Below, piece by piece: positions 42,539 through 51,042 of a DNA stretch of 64,000 nt (position 1 is the first letter of the stretch; each line of letters starts with the position of its first letter). The stretch comes from JAGQIB01 sp041393395. Lineage in GTDB: Bacteria; ARS69. The translations under genes were made by a program, and so were the position numbers. The notes under the pieces are model-generated. The model did not search any database. It saw nothing but the letters and a program-made list of their open reading frames with translations, and was not told the DNA's origin. Location of the stretch: the NCBI GenBank assembly GCA_041393395.1, contig JAWKKG010000002.1:1054001-1118000 (forward strand). The letters run 5' to 3'.

Positions 42539-44392
42539 ATGAATTCGAGATCGGTTTCGCGCCGAAGCCTCGGAGTCGCCGTCGGACTCGCGGCGTTGCT
42601 CCCGGGTTGCACGAGCGACAGTCCCGTCCCCATCTGCGAGAACTGCGAGAACTGGACGCAGGTCACCACCGGGCTGGGCCGCTACCCGGCCACCCATCCG
42701 GTGATCGAGCAACTCATCGCGTTCAGCACGGTGGAAAAGGCCGTCGGAGCCCCCGACGCCGACCGGCAGGGTGACGAGGACCTCTGGCTCACGTGGGCCG
42801 CCGGCGGATCGGCCGACGCGAATCCCGTGTGGCAGATCACGGGAGACAGCGTCGGCAACGGCGGGAACTTCCTGCCCCGCTGGTCGCCTTCCGGGATGCA
42901 GCTCGCGTTCATTCACATCGCGGACGATGCGCGCTTCGAGATCTGGCGCGTCGCCGTCACGCCGCCGGCGTCGCCGACGGACACGCCCGTGATCGGAACC
43001 CCCGAGTTCCTGGTGCGCAACGCCCGGGATCCGGCCTGGCTCTCCGAGACGCAGATGGTCTTCACGCGAGACGACAAGCTGTTCCTGCTCGACGTTCCGC
43101 TGTCCGGTACGCCGGCCACCGCACCGCTGCAGATCTCGTTCGATCCGCCGATCTACGCGACGGCCGAGAGCTTCGTGGACCGGCAGCCCGACATCGCCCC
43201 CACGGACAGTGATGTCGGCGTGTTCAACACGCTCGGCCGCCAGAATGTCGCCGACGTGTACGTCGAGGCGTTCGAGATCGACGACACGCCCGAGACGACC
43301 GCGGTGCTCGACGCCTTCCTGTACCTTCAGCAGCCGGATGCGTCGGCGTCCTATCCGCTGTTCGAAGGATCGGACACCCTGCGCACTCCGTCGCTCCTGC
43401 AGTCGCTGCCGGTGGGCGCCGGAGGGGATTTCGTCGTCGGAGCGCGTCTCGACAGTCGCTTCCTCGCGGACTCGACGCGCGAGACCTACTGCGACACCAC
43501 CATCACGAAGGTCGTGGAGCTGCTGCCCGGAGACTCGGACACGGCCAGCGTGTACTTCGAGGTCGCCCGCGGTACGCTCTCGATCACTTCCTCCATTGCG
43601 AACACCTCGTTCTCCTGGACGCGACAGGATTTCCGGGTGACGAGCGACGAGTTCCCGCTCGCGACCACGATCCAGAATCCGGGCGAGGTGGTTGTCTACA
43701 ACTGCCAGCTCTCGTACGCGGTGTCGGGCGGTGTGCCGAACCCGAACGTCCTGGAGCCGTACCTGATCACCGGTTCGGTGGACGGAATGGCGGACTTCAA
43801 TACCCAGGTGTTCATCACTCCCGGGGACACCGCTCACGTCGTGTTGTACGCGCCGGAGCCGGGCACGTCGCCGAGTCCGCCGACCCCGCGCGCCCAGGTC
43901 GCGTACGTGGCTTCGGGAGCGTCCCGCACGCGTGGCGAGCCGGGGCTGCCGGGACGCGCCGAGGGGGATTTCTCCACGTTCTGGCGCATCGATTTCATGG
44001 GCACCGAGTTGCCGGAGCTGAACGAGATCGTCGGTACGGACCGACAGGCACAGACGCCCGCGATCTCCTCGGAGTTCCCGGGCGGGGTTCGCTACCTCGC
44101 GTGGGTCGAGGAGAACGGTCTCGGCGGCTGGGAGCTCTGGGTCGAGAAGCTCGTCGACTGGCAACCGAGCGGCCGCATCTCGATCCCGACGCCGGGCAGC
44201 TTCGACAACCTCAGCTGTTCTCGCAGTGTCTTCCACCCGCGCTGGCTCGTGGACTCTCAGCCGGGGAGTCTGCGACTCGCCGTCACGATGACCGACTGTC
44301 CGGAGAACGCGTTCCCCGACCTGGACCCGGACGATGATCCGTGGTCCGTCGGCGCGCTCCGCATCTGGGTGGCCGACATCGACCTGAACTAG
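42539..44392 (+). CDS. Lipoprotein with TolB-like beta-propeller repeats
   Basis: 617 residues from ATG 42539, with GAGGAG upstream. The lipobox is LPGC (Cys24). PD40/TolB-type beta-propeller blades are visible: FLPRWSPSGMQLAFIHIADDARFEIWRVAV, NARDPAWLSETQMVFTRDDKLFLLDV, and RYLAWVEENGLGGWELWVEKL near the end. A beta-sandwich insert lies between. The ligand is unknown. It is the first of four same-strand exported-protein genes and has its own strong promoter. Confidence 0.8.
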   Translation: MNSRSVSRRSLGVAVGLAALLPGCTSDSPVPICENCENWTQVTTGLGRYPATHPVIEQLIAFSTVEKAVGAPDADRQGDEDLWLTWAAGGSADANPVWQITGDSVGNGGNFLPRWSPSGMQLAFIHIADDARFEIWRVAVTPPASPTDTPVIGTPEFLVRNARDPAWLSETQMVFTRDDKLFLLDVPLSGTPATAPLQISFDPPIYATAESFVDRQPDIAPTDSDVGVFNTLGRQNVADVYVEAFEIDDTPETTAVLDAFLYLQQPDASASYPLFEGSDTLRTPSLLQSLPVGAGGDFVVGARLDSRFLADSTRETYCDTTITKVVELLPGDSDTASVYFEVARGTLSITSSIANTSFSWTRQDFRVTSDEFPLATTIQNPGEVVVYNCQLSYAVSGGVPNPNVLEPYLITGSVDGMADFNTQVFITPGDTAHVVLYAPEPGTSPSPPTPRAQVAYVASGASRTRGEPGLPGRAEGDFSTFWRIDFMGTELPELNEIVGTDRQAQTPAISSEFPGGVRYLAWVEENGLGGWELWVEKLVDWQPSGRISIPTPGSFDNLSCSRSVFHPRWLVDSQPGSLRLAVTMTDCPENAFPDLDPDDDPWSVGALRIWVADIDLN

Positions 44393-44420
44393 AGCCGGCT
44401 CGTCGGCTCCTGCTAATCGT

Positions 44421-44441
44421 CGCCCAAGCAACGACTTGGCG
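44421..44441 (+). terminator. Hairpin after the 42539 gene
   Basis: CCAAG and CTTGG pair around a 6-base loop and extend by two further pairs across a one-base bulge (7 bp in all). It lies 29 bases after the stop codon, upstream of the next promoter at 44567. Confidence 0.4.
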
Positions 44442-44566
44442 AACCGCGGCACCCCGGGGCACGCCGGGCGGTGACTGCGGCCACGGGGCGCGGGGTGGTC
44501 GTGCAAGTTGTTTCAAATCAACAGATTGGGCGGTCCGTTCGCGGGCGCGGTAGCCCCACCCGTTGG

Positions 44567-44595
44567 TTGACACCCTTGGGGTCTCTTGGTAAGGT
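44567..44595 (+). promoter_or_regulatory. Probable sigma70-type promoter of the 44639 gene
   Basis: TTGACA (44567-44572, consensus), a 17-base spacer and TAAGGT (44590-44595, weaker). The -35 box continues as TTGACACCC, as at 42440. The start codon is 43 bases further on. Confidence 0.6.
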
Positions 44596-44638
44596 AACTA
44601 GGCTTTTTGCCACCCTGTCCTGTAAGTGACGCTCTGAT

Positions 44639-46102
44639 ATGAAGTTACGGCGTTTCCGATCGACTCGCGGCCCTCGGATGGCCGCGCTTTTGGCGCTTTC
44701 CTGGGCCGTGGTGATGGCCGGGTGCGAACGGGACAAGTCCGCTCAGGTGGACCGGAACCGTCCGCCGGACACGTTCATCACCGAAGGCCCGGAATCCTCG
44801 GCGGATCCGCGTCGCCCCACCCAGGTCTTCTACCAGGTGCACCTGTACTGGCGCGGTGAAGACGTCGACGGCAGTGTGGCCGGTTTCCGGTTCGCGATCG
44901 ACGACACCACCGATCCCAGTTCGTGGAAGTACACCACGAAGACGGACAGCGTGTTCCGCTTCTCGGCCGGCGAGGTCGGCGCGAAGGAGCATCTGTTCCT
45001 GATCCGCGCGGTCGACAACGAAGGCAAGCAGGACGCGTCGCCCGACACGGCACGTTTCGAGTCCTTCACCGTGGCGCCGCCCACCGTCGCCTACGACACG
45101 ACGAAGATCGCGTACTCGAACGCGGACGGTTCGTTCGTCGGTCTGTCGAGTCGGGACACCGTGCTCGTCAACAGCACGGTCACGCTGTTCTGGACCGGCT
45201 CGGATGCAGACGGAGAGGTCGTGGGCTGGGAGTCGATCTTCCGGAACCAGCTGATCGAGCACGATCGGAGTGACACCACGCGGACCATCGGCCCGCTTGC
45301 TTCCGGGGAGCACGAGCTCACGGTGCGAGCGGTCGACGACGCCGGAGCGAAGTCGACTTCGGGCGGACTGTTCGTGGTCGTCTCGAACTTCGATCCCAAG
45401 ACCACGATCGACCCGGCCTCGATTCGCAGCCGCGTGGTCCGTCCCTGGCTGACGGGTCCGGACACGCTGCTGGAGATCCAGCATTTCCCGCCGGGAGGCG
45501 CCGTGCAAGACACGGTCCCGTTCGGCGCGAGCCTCTCGTTCGACTGGGACAGCGAGGATCGCGACGGTCCGGTGGTGTCGTACACGTGGAGTCTCGGCTT
45601 CCTGTCGGGCGAGACCATGGGACAGCACATCAACACGGACAGCCTGGTGGTGTGCGAGTTCCAGGGAGACGATCTCGTTTGCGACACAGTGAGCGTGCCG
45701 CTGGAGATGGACCAGCGCGCAAGGAATCCCCTGGTGGTGCGAGGCAAGGACATCTACAACCGATCGGAAGGCAATCCGATTCCGGTCAACCTGTTCTACA
45801 ACCTGCCTCCGACGGTGGTGATCGCGGATTCGGTCAACTCGTTCCCCGCGGGTACGATTCGCGTCTGGTTCCAGGGCGATGATCGCGACAGCGACCCTCG
45901 GAACCTGCAGTACTCGTATCGCCTGGACGACAACAGCGAGGTCGGGCCGTTCGAGCTGGACGAGCCCGAAAGCAGCTTCGTTCAGTTCCAGATCTCTCCG
46001 GCCGAGTTCGGCGCCCACCGATTGATCGTGCGGGCGTTCGACCAGAGTCTCAGCGATCGTCCGTCGGTGCCGGATACGCTCGATTTCAGCGTATCGCCGT
46101 GA
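44639..46102 (+). CDS. Lipoprotein with Ig/fibronectin-like repeats
   Basis: 487 residues. The lipoprotein signal ends MAGC (Cys29); ATG 44678 is an alternative start but lacks the basic n-region. Four beta-sandwich modules repeat a pattern of T-V-x-L-F/Y-W-x-G-x-D-x-D-G-x-V-x-G, for example VHLYWRGEDVDGSVAGF and VTLFWTGSDADGEVVGW, each ending in a strand like HELTVRAVDDAG. The opening PPDTFITEGP recurs in the next gene (PPNTRISAGP), so the two are tandem paralogues. Structural or adhesive surface role is likely; no enzyme motif. Confidence 0.8.
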   Translation: MKLRRFRSTRGPRMAALLALSWAVVMAGCERDKSAQVDRNRPPDTFITEGPESSADPRRPTQVFYQVHLYWRGEDVDGSVAGFRFAIDDTTDPSSWKYTTKTDSVFRFSAGEVGAKEHLFLIRAVDNEGKQDASPDTARFESFTVAPPTVAYDTTKIAYSNADGSFVGLSSRDTVLVNSTVTLFWTGSDADGEVVGWESIFRNQLIEHDRSDTTRTIGPLASGEHELTVRAVDDAGAKSTSGGLFVVVSNFDPKTTIDPASIRSRVVRPWLTGPDTLLEIQHFPPGGAVQDTVPFGASLSFDWDSEDRDGPVVSYTWSLGFLSGETMGQHINTDSLVVCEFQGDDLVCDTVSVPLEMDQRARNPLVVRGKDIYNRSEGNPIPVNLFYNLPPTVVIADSVNSFPAGTIRVWFQGDDRDSDPRNLQYSYRLDDNSEVGPFELDEPESSFVQFQISPAEFGAHRLIVRAFDQSLSDRPSVPDTLDFSVSP

Positions 46103-46157
46103 GGACGAACCTCGCGTGTGCCGGGGCCACGCCGTTTCAAGAAAGGGGGACGGCCGC

Positions 46158-48287
46158 ATGAGCAAGCATCGAATCGCTCCCGCGCTCGTCCTGCTCGGGC
46201 TGGGTCTCTTCTGGAGTGGCTGTGACACCCGTACGGGGACGCCGTTCCTGAACGAGCCGCCGAACACCCGCATCTCGGCGGGACCGCCGGAGGCGAGTGA
46301 CACGTCGTTCAACGTGAACCTCTTCTGGTTCGGGTGGGACGACGATGGTTTCGTGGACTACTACGAGATCGCCTGGGAAAGCCCGGAAGAGGGCAACTGG
46401 ATCGGCCCGATCTTCGCGAACGACAGCCTGTTCGCGGTCTCGGCTTCGGAGAGTTGCTGCGTGGACCCGTTGCCGGAGTACGGAAACCCGGAAGAGGGGA
46501 CCTTCGAGGAGTTCCACACGTTCTACGTGCGCTCCGTCGACGATCGCGGTCAGCGGGACGAGACGCCCGCGTATCGCAGCTTCAACGCGAAGACGATCGC
46601 CCCTTCGACGACGATCTCGGAGGGCCCGCGGCACACCGGCACTTGGGGTACGCGCGTGCGGTTCGGGTGGACCGGTGAAGACGACGACGGCTTTGTCCAG
46701 TCCTACAAGTACGCCCTCCTGCATACCGACGACTACTTCGCCGACAATCCGGCCGAGACGAGTGTCGAGGTCCTCAAGGTGATCGCCTGGCTTGATACGC
46801 TGACCTACTACCCGCTCGGTGTCACCGGGGGGCAGCACTTCTACGACACCGATTCTACGGTGTGGCGGCCGACGGTCGCCGACACGGTTCAGTTCGAATC
46901 GGTCCCCTCCACGATCGGCAACGAGTCCATCATCTTCGGGGTGCGAGCGATCGACAACGCGGGGGCGGAGGAGCAGGTTCTCTCCGCGACGCAGAACGTC
47001 CGCCTGTTCAATGTGAGTCGGTCACTCGATGGACCGCCCATCACGATCATCTCGAACATCGCGGGAACGTTCAATTCGGTCGACCCCGTCGCGACGCGCG
47101 AGGTGTTCGCGGGACAGGGACTCCATTTCCGGTGGCGGGCCACGCCGAGCGCGACGAGTGATTCCCCGGTGGCCGGATACTCGTACGCGGCGGACGACAC
47201 GTCGAACTGGACTCCGTTCTCCGAGAACTCGCTCGAGTTCCCGCCACAGGTCGAGGGCGAGGAAGAGATTTTCTGGTTCCCCGACGTGGGTCTGCACACC
47301 TTCTTCGTACGCGCGATCGACTTCGCCGGGTTCACGCAGGCGCTGGCGGCACGGATCCGCGTGTTCAGCGGCCCGCGCTTCGCACCCGAAGGGGCCAACT
47401 TCGTCCTCGTCGTTCTCGACACACCGGAAGACGACGACATCGAGCGCGAGATCGGTTTCCCCCGCTACTACGGCGAACAGATCGAGGAGACGTACGTCCG
47501 CTACTGGTTCGAAGGTTACAACGTGCAGACGGTCTACCATACGAACGGCAACGTGGAGCCCCAGCTCGCCGTGATGGACTATGCGTCGAGTACGTTCTGG
47601 TTTCACAGCAGCGATACGTCCACTGGCGACAGCGTCCTTCTCGATTACCACGAGATCGGCCCGAATCCGCTCCCTTCCTACGTGGCGAGTGGAGGGAACT
47701 TGTTCCTCTGTGGCGTGAACGTTCTCGAGGCGGCGCGGTACTTCGAGAAAACGGACGGGGATCGCGACTACGTCCTGAACTCTCCGATCTCGTTCCAGCT
47801 GACCCTGAACGACACGACCTACGTACCGCACTGGATGGCCACGGCCTTCGGCATCGCGCAGATCGAGCGGCCCGTATACAATACTGTCTCGTCGCCCCAG
47901 GATCGAATCCGGGTCGCCCACTCGCTCATCACGGGCGGCTCCAATCCCTATCCGGATCTCGAATTCGACCCGCTCTCGATCGCCGACGGCCCCACGCTCC
48001 GAGGCTTCGGCTACTACGACGACGGGATGGTGGTGCTCGATACCGGGGATCCGCTTCGGAACGCCGAGCCGATCTACACGCGGGACGACACCGGGTCCGC
48101 AATCGGAATTCGCCGACTCAGCCCGGATGGCCCGGGAATCAACGGAAACGTCGTTTATCTCGGTTTGCATCCGTACTTCGTCTACCGCCCGCAGTTCCGG
48201 GATCTGATCCGCGCCGTGATGGCGGATTTTGGCGAGTTCCCCCAGCCTGGTTCGCGCACGGAAGCCCTCGGAGGCGCTGCTCGATGA
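46158..48287 (+). CDS. Lipoprotein with Ig-like repeats, paralogue of the upstream gene
   Basis: 709 residues from ATG 46158, with GGGGGA upstream. The lipobox is WSGC (Cys22). The N-terminal 380 residues carry Ig-like modules of the same type as the upstream gene (VNLFWFGWDDDGFVDYYEIAWE, VRFGWTGEDDDGFVQSY). The C-terminal 300 residues form a separate alpha/beta domain (NFVLVVLDTPEDDDIEREIGFPRYYGEQIEETYVRYWF ... SYVASGGNLFLCGVNVL) that recalls a glutamine-amidotransferase-like fold, but I cannot name it. The stop overlaps the next gene (ATGA). Confidence 0.8.
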   Translation: MSKHRIAPALVLLGLGLFWSGCDTRTGTPFLNEPPNTRISAGPPEASDTSFNVNLFWFGWDDDGFVDYYEIAWESPEEGNWIGPIFANDSLFAVSASESCCVDPLPEYGNPEEGTFEEFHTFYVRSVDDRGQRDETPAYRSFNAKTIAPSTTISEGPRHTGTWGTRVRFGWTGEDDDGFVQSYKYALLHTDDYFADNPAETSVEVLKVIAWLDTLTYYPLGVTGGQHFYDTDSTVWRPTVADTVQFESVPSTIGNESIIFGVRAIDNAGAEEQVLSATQNVRLFNVSRSLDGPPITIISNIAGTFNSVDPVATREVFAGQGLHFRWRATPSATSDSPVAGYSYAADDTSNWTPFSENSLEFPPQVEGEEEIFWFPDVGLHTFFVRAIDFAGFTQALAARIRVFSGPRFAPEGANFVLVVLDTPEDDDIEREIGFPRYYGEQIEETYVRYWFEGYNVQTVYHTNGNVEPQLAVMDYASSTFWFHSSDTSTGDSVLLDYHEIGPNPLPSYVASGGNLFLCGVNVLEAARYFEKTDGDRDYVLNSPISFQLTLNDTTYVPHWMATAFGIAQIERPVYNTVSSPQDRIRVAHSLITGGSNPYPDLEFDPLSIADGPTLRGFGYYDDGMVVLDTGDPLRNAEPIYTRDDTGSAIGIRRLSPDGPGINGNVVYLGLHPYFVYRPQFRDLIRAVMADFGEFPQPGSRTEALGGAAR

Positions 48288-49786
48288 CCCCTGGTGCTCG
48301 ATTCGATGACCGGCGGGCGAGACACGGCCTGGCGGGACTTCTCGCCGCCCTCGCGATCCTGATCGGGCTCGGCTCGCCCGTCGCTGCGCAGAACATCGTG
48401 CTCCCGACTCCGGAGTTCTCCGTCGAGCTCGGCAGTCGCGTCGCGGCGCTGACGTGGCCGGAGGTTCCGACCACCGAGGGCCGTACCGTGACCGGGATCA
48501 CCTTCAATGCGCCGAACGGATGGGATCAGGTCAACAGCTCCACGGTCGACCTGTTCGGTGACTACGTTCTCGATTGCGACTACCGGCTGCGGATCTCCAA
48601 GATCCCCCGGCAGCCGGGGTTCAACCGGCGCGTGGAGCTCGTCTGCCAGATCTTCGAGAACGTGAGCGGCGTCGGCGCGGCGCGCGCCTCGGACACGCTC
48701 GTCTGCACGCAGGCGAACGTGGACTACGCACTCGACCCCGCACTGGGCGGAAACCTCGCGATCCGGCTCGGGAGCACGCTCCTGCAGCCTCCGAACGATC
48801 TCGGTGACATTCCGGTATCGGTCACGGGGCTGAACACGTCGAACTCGGACACCACCGGCTACTTCTGCGCGCCGATCAACTCCGTCGCGAACCCGAGTTC
48901 TTCGGACACGCTGTTCGTGTTCGTCGCCGGCCCGATCGACGTCGACGCCATTCCCGTTCCCGTCCCGCTTTCGATCCCCCAGGACACGCTCGCGATCACC
49001 GGCCCGAACCAGACGTTCCCGATCATGAACGGCATGTCGGTCACGTTCGGCGCGGGCGGCGCGACGCCGGCCGACACCACGAAGTGGCTCGCCCACTACC
49101 TGTTCGATCCCCAGGGAACGATCGTCGCGAACCTGGAATCGATGGAAGGCTATCGTGTGTGGCGCGCCCAGGCGCCGCGAGACCCGGCCCTGGGTCTCGG
49201 TCCGCTCGAGCTGCTCGGGGAGATCCGACAGTGCGAGTCGAAGTTCCAGTTCTTCCTGCTGGACGAGAATGCCGCGGACGCCACCGCGCTCGAGCTGACG
49301 TACGACCCGACGGGGCGCACGTTCCGCCTGGAAGATCGAAGCGTTCACGACGACTTCCCCTACGAGTACGGACTGTCGACCTTCGACCGGGGATTCCTCG
49401 GAGGCACGCAGACTCGAACGTACGAGAGTACGATCGCCCGTTCCGGCAAGTTGTATCCGGCTGCGACCGCCCGCCGAGCCTCCGAAGACGTGTACGTCGT
49501 GCCGAACCCGTACAAGGAGTCGGCGGACTGGGAGGAAGGCACTCGCAAGGTCGTGTTCGCGAACTTGCCGACCACTTGCACGATTCGGATCTTCACCGCG
49601 TCGGCGGATCACGTCGCGACGCTGGAGCACGGCCCCGGAGTGCCCGCCAGCACGTCGCCGACCTCGCGCGCGTGGGATCTCAGGACGGATGCCGGCCGCA
49701 CGGTGGCCGCAGGCATCTACATCTTCCAGGTGGAGGGGATTTCCGAGTCCTACCGCCAGGTGGGGAAGCTCGTCGTAGCACACTGA
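48284..49786 (+). CDS. Exported protein with FlgD-like C-terminal domain
   Basis: 500 residues from ATG 48284 (ATGA overlap). The signal peptide is HGLAGLLAALAILIGLGSPVAAQ. The middle is beta-rich. The C-terminal 90 residues are the FlgD-like module with the phrase DVYVVPNPYKESADWEEG, then FANLPTTCTIRIFTASADHVATL and WDLRTDAGRTVAAGIYIFQV, followed by a Lys-containing final strand (RQVGKLVVAH). This form is frequent at the C-terminus of FCB exported proteins. It is probably delivered to the surface together with the lipoproteins encoded upstream. Confidence 0.82.
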   Translation: MTPGARFDDRRARHGLAGLLAALAILIGLGSPVAAQNIVLPTPEFSVELGSRVAALTWPEVPTTEGRTVTGITFNAPNGWDQVNSSTVDLFGDYVLDCDYRLRISKIPRQPGFNRRVELVCQIFENVSGVGAARASDTLVCTQANVDYALDPALGGNLAIRLGSTLLQPPNDLGDIPVSVTGLNTSNSDTTGYFCAPINSVANPSSSDTLFVFVAGPIDVDAIPVPVPLSIPQDTLAITGPNQTFPIMNGMSVTFGAGGATPADTTKWLAHYLFDPQGTIVANLESMEGYRVWRAQAPRDPALGLGPLELLGEIRQCESKFQFFLLDENAADATALELTYDPTGRTFRLEDRSVHDDFPYEYGLSTFDRGFLGGTQTRTYESTIARSGKLYPAATARRASEDVYVVPNPYKESADWEEGTRKVVFANLPTTCTIRIFTASADHVATLEHGPGVPASTSPTSRAWDLRTDAGRTVAAGIYIFQVEGISESYRQVGKLVVAH

Positions 49787-49846
49787 TCCGATTCGCCGGC
49801 ACGTCCGGAAGGCGCGCAGGTCGCCCGATCGGATCCTCGAACAACC

Positions 49847-49874
49847 GGGGGAGGGAGCGAAAGCTCTTTCCCCT
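49847..49874 (+). terminator. Factor-independent terminator after the exported-protein operon
   Basis: GGGGAGGGAGC (49848-49858) pairs with GCTCTTTCCCC (49863-49873) through nine canonical pairs and two G-T wobbles around a GAAA tetraloop, and is followed by TTTCGTT. It has the best terminator form in the window. It also separates the exported-protein genes from the dehydrogenase gene. Confidence 0.75.
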
Positions 49875-49916
49875 TTCGTTCGTCGCCTCACGAAACGTGG
49901 AACGGAGTGAAGCTCA

Positions 49917-51041
49917 ATGGCCAAGTACAAGATCGCGTGGTTGCCCGGTGACGGAGTCGGTGTAGACGTGATGGAGGCCGCCCGAGGCGTGCTGGACGCT
50001 GTCGGCTTCGAGGCGGAGTACGTCCACGGCGACATCGGCTGGGAGTTCTGGAAGACGGAAGGAAACCCGCTGCCCGATCGAACGCTCGACGTGTTGAGGA
50101 GCACCGACGCGGCACTGTTCGGCGCGATCACGAGCCTGCCCAAGGAGGAGGCGGAGGCGGAGCTCGTGCCCGCGCTGAAGGGCAAGGGGCTCGTGTACCG
50201 GAGTCCGATCGTGCGGTTGCGCCAGGAGTTCAACCTGCGCACGAACCGTCGTCCATGCTTCGCGTATCCCGGCAATCCGCTGAACGTGCAGGAGGGGATC
50301 GATCTCGTCGTGTTCCGGGAGAACACCGAGGGGATGTATGCGGGTGTCGAGTTCCATCCGGTTCCTTCCGGCGTCCGCGACGCGCTGCGCGAGCACTCCG
50401 CACCGTTCAAGAAGTTCGACTCGGTCGCGGCCGAGGACATGGCCATCACCTGCCGCGTCATCACCCGGAAGGGCGCCACCAGCATCATCCGCGACTCCTT
50501 CGAGTACGCGAAGGCGCACGGCTATCCGAACGTGACCATCGTGGAGAAGCCGAACGTCCTGCGAGAGACGTCCGGATTGATGGTCCGCGTGGCCCGCGAG
50601 GTGGCGAAGTCCTATCCCGGCATCGAGCTATGGGAAACGAACATCGACGCCATGGCGATGTGGTTGATCAAGAATCCCCAGAACTACGGCGTGCTCGTGT
50701 GTTCGAACCTGTTCGGCGACGTGATGTCGGACCTCTGCGCGCAACTCGTGGGTGGCCTCGGGTTCGCGGCGAGCGGCAACATCGGCGACGACTACGCCGT
50801 GTTCGAGCCGACGCACGGGAGCGCGCCGAAGTACGCCGGGCAGAACAAGGTCAATCCCACGGCGATGGTCCTGTCCGCGCAGATGATGCTGGACTGGCTC
50901 GGCGAGAAGGACATGGCGGCGCGGGTGCGCGACGCGGTGGCGGCGGTGATCGCCGAGGGCAAGGCGCGGACCTACGACATGGGCGGCTCCACCACGACGA
51001 GCGCGATGGGCGAGGCGATCGCGGCGAAGGTGCGCGGCTGA
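49917..51041 (+). CDS. Isocitrate/isopropylmalate dehydrogenase family protein
   Basis: 374 residues from ATG 49917. It is a metal- and NAD(P)-dependent beta-decarboxylating dehydrogenase: WLPGDGVGVDVMEAA, VVFRENTEGMYAG, the catalytic VAAEDMAITCRVITRKG and KPNVLRETSGL, NIDAMAMWLI and SNLFGDVMSDLCAQLVGGLGFAASGNIG, and EPTHGSAPKYAG. Relatives use isocitrate, homoisocitrate or 3-isopropylmalate. The RENTEGMYAG form is nearer to NAD-type isocitrate dehydrogenase than to LeuB, but specificity is not certain. No leucine or TCA-cycle gene is adjacent. It is convergent with the following gene (stop codons one base apart). Confidence 0.88.
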   Translation: MAKYKIAWLPGDGVGVDVMEAARGVLDAVGFEAEYVHGDIGWEFWKTEGNPLPDRTLDVLRSTDAALFGAITSLPKEEAEAELVPALKGKGLVYRSPIVRLRQEFNLRTNRRPCFAYPGNPLNVQEGIDLVVFRENTEGMYAGVEFHPVPSGVRDALREHSAPFKKFDSVAAEDMAITCRVITRKGATSIIRDSFEYAKAHGYPNVTIVEKPNVLRETSGLMVRVAREVAKSYPGIELWETNIDAMAMWLIKNPQNYGVLVCSNLFGDVMSDLCAQLVGGLGFAASGNIGDDYAVFEPTHGSAPKYAGQNKVNPTAMVLSAQMMLDWLGEKDMAARVRDAVAAVIAEGKARTYDMGGSTTTSAMGEAIAAKVRG

Positions 51042-51042
51042 C

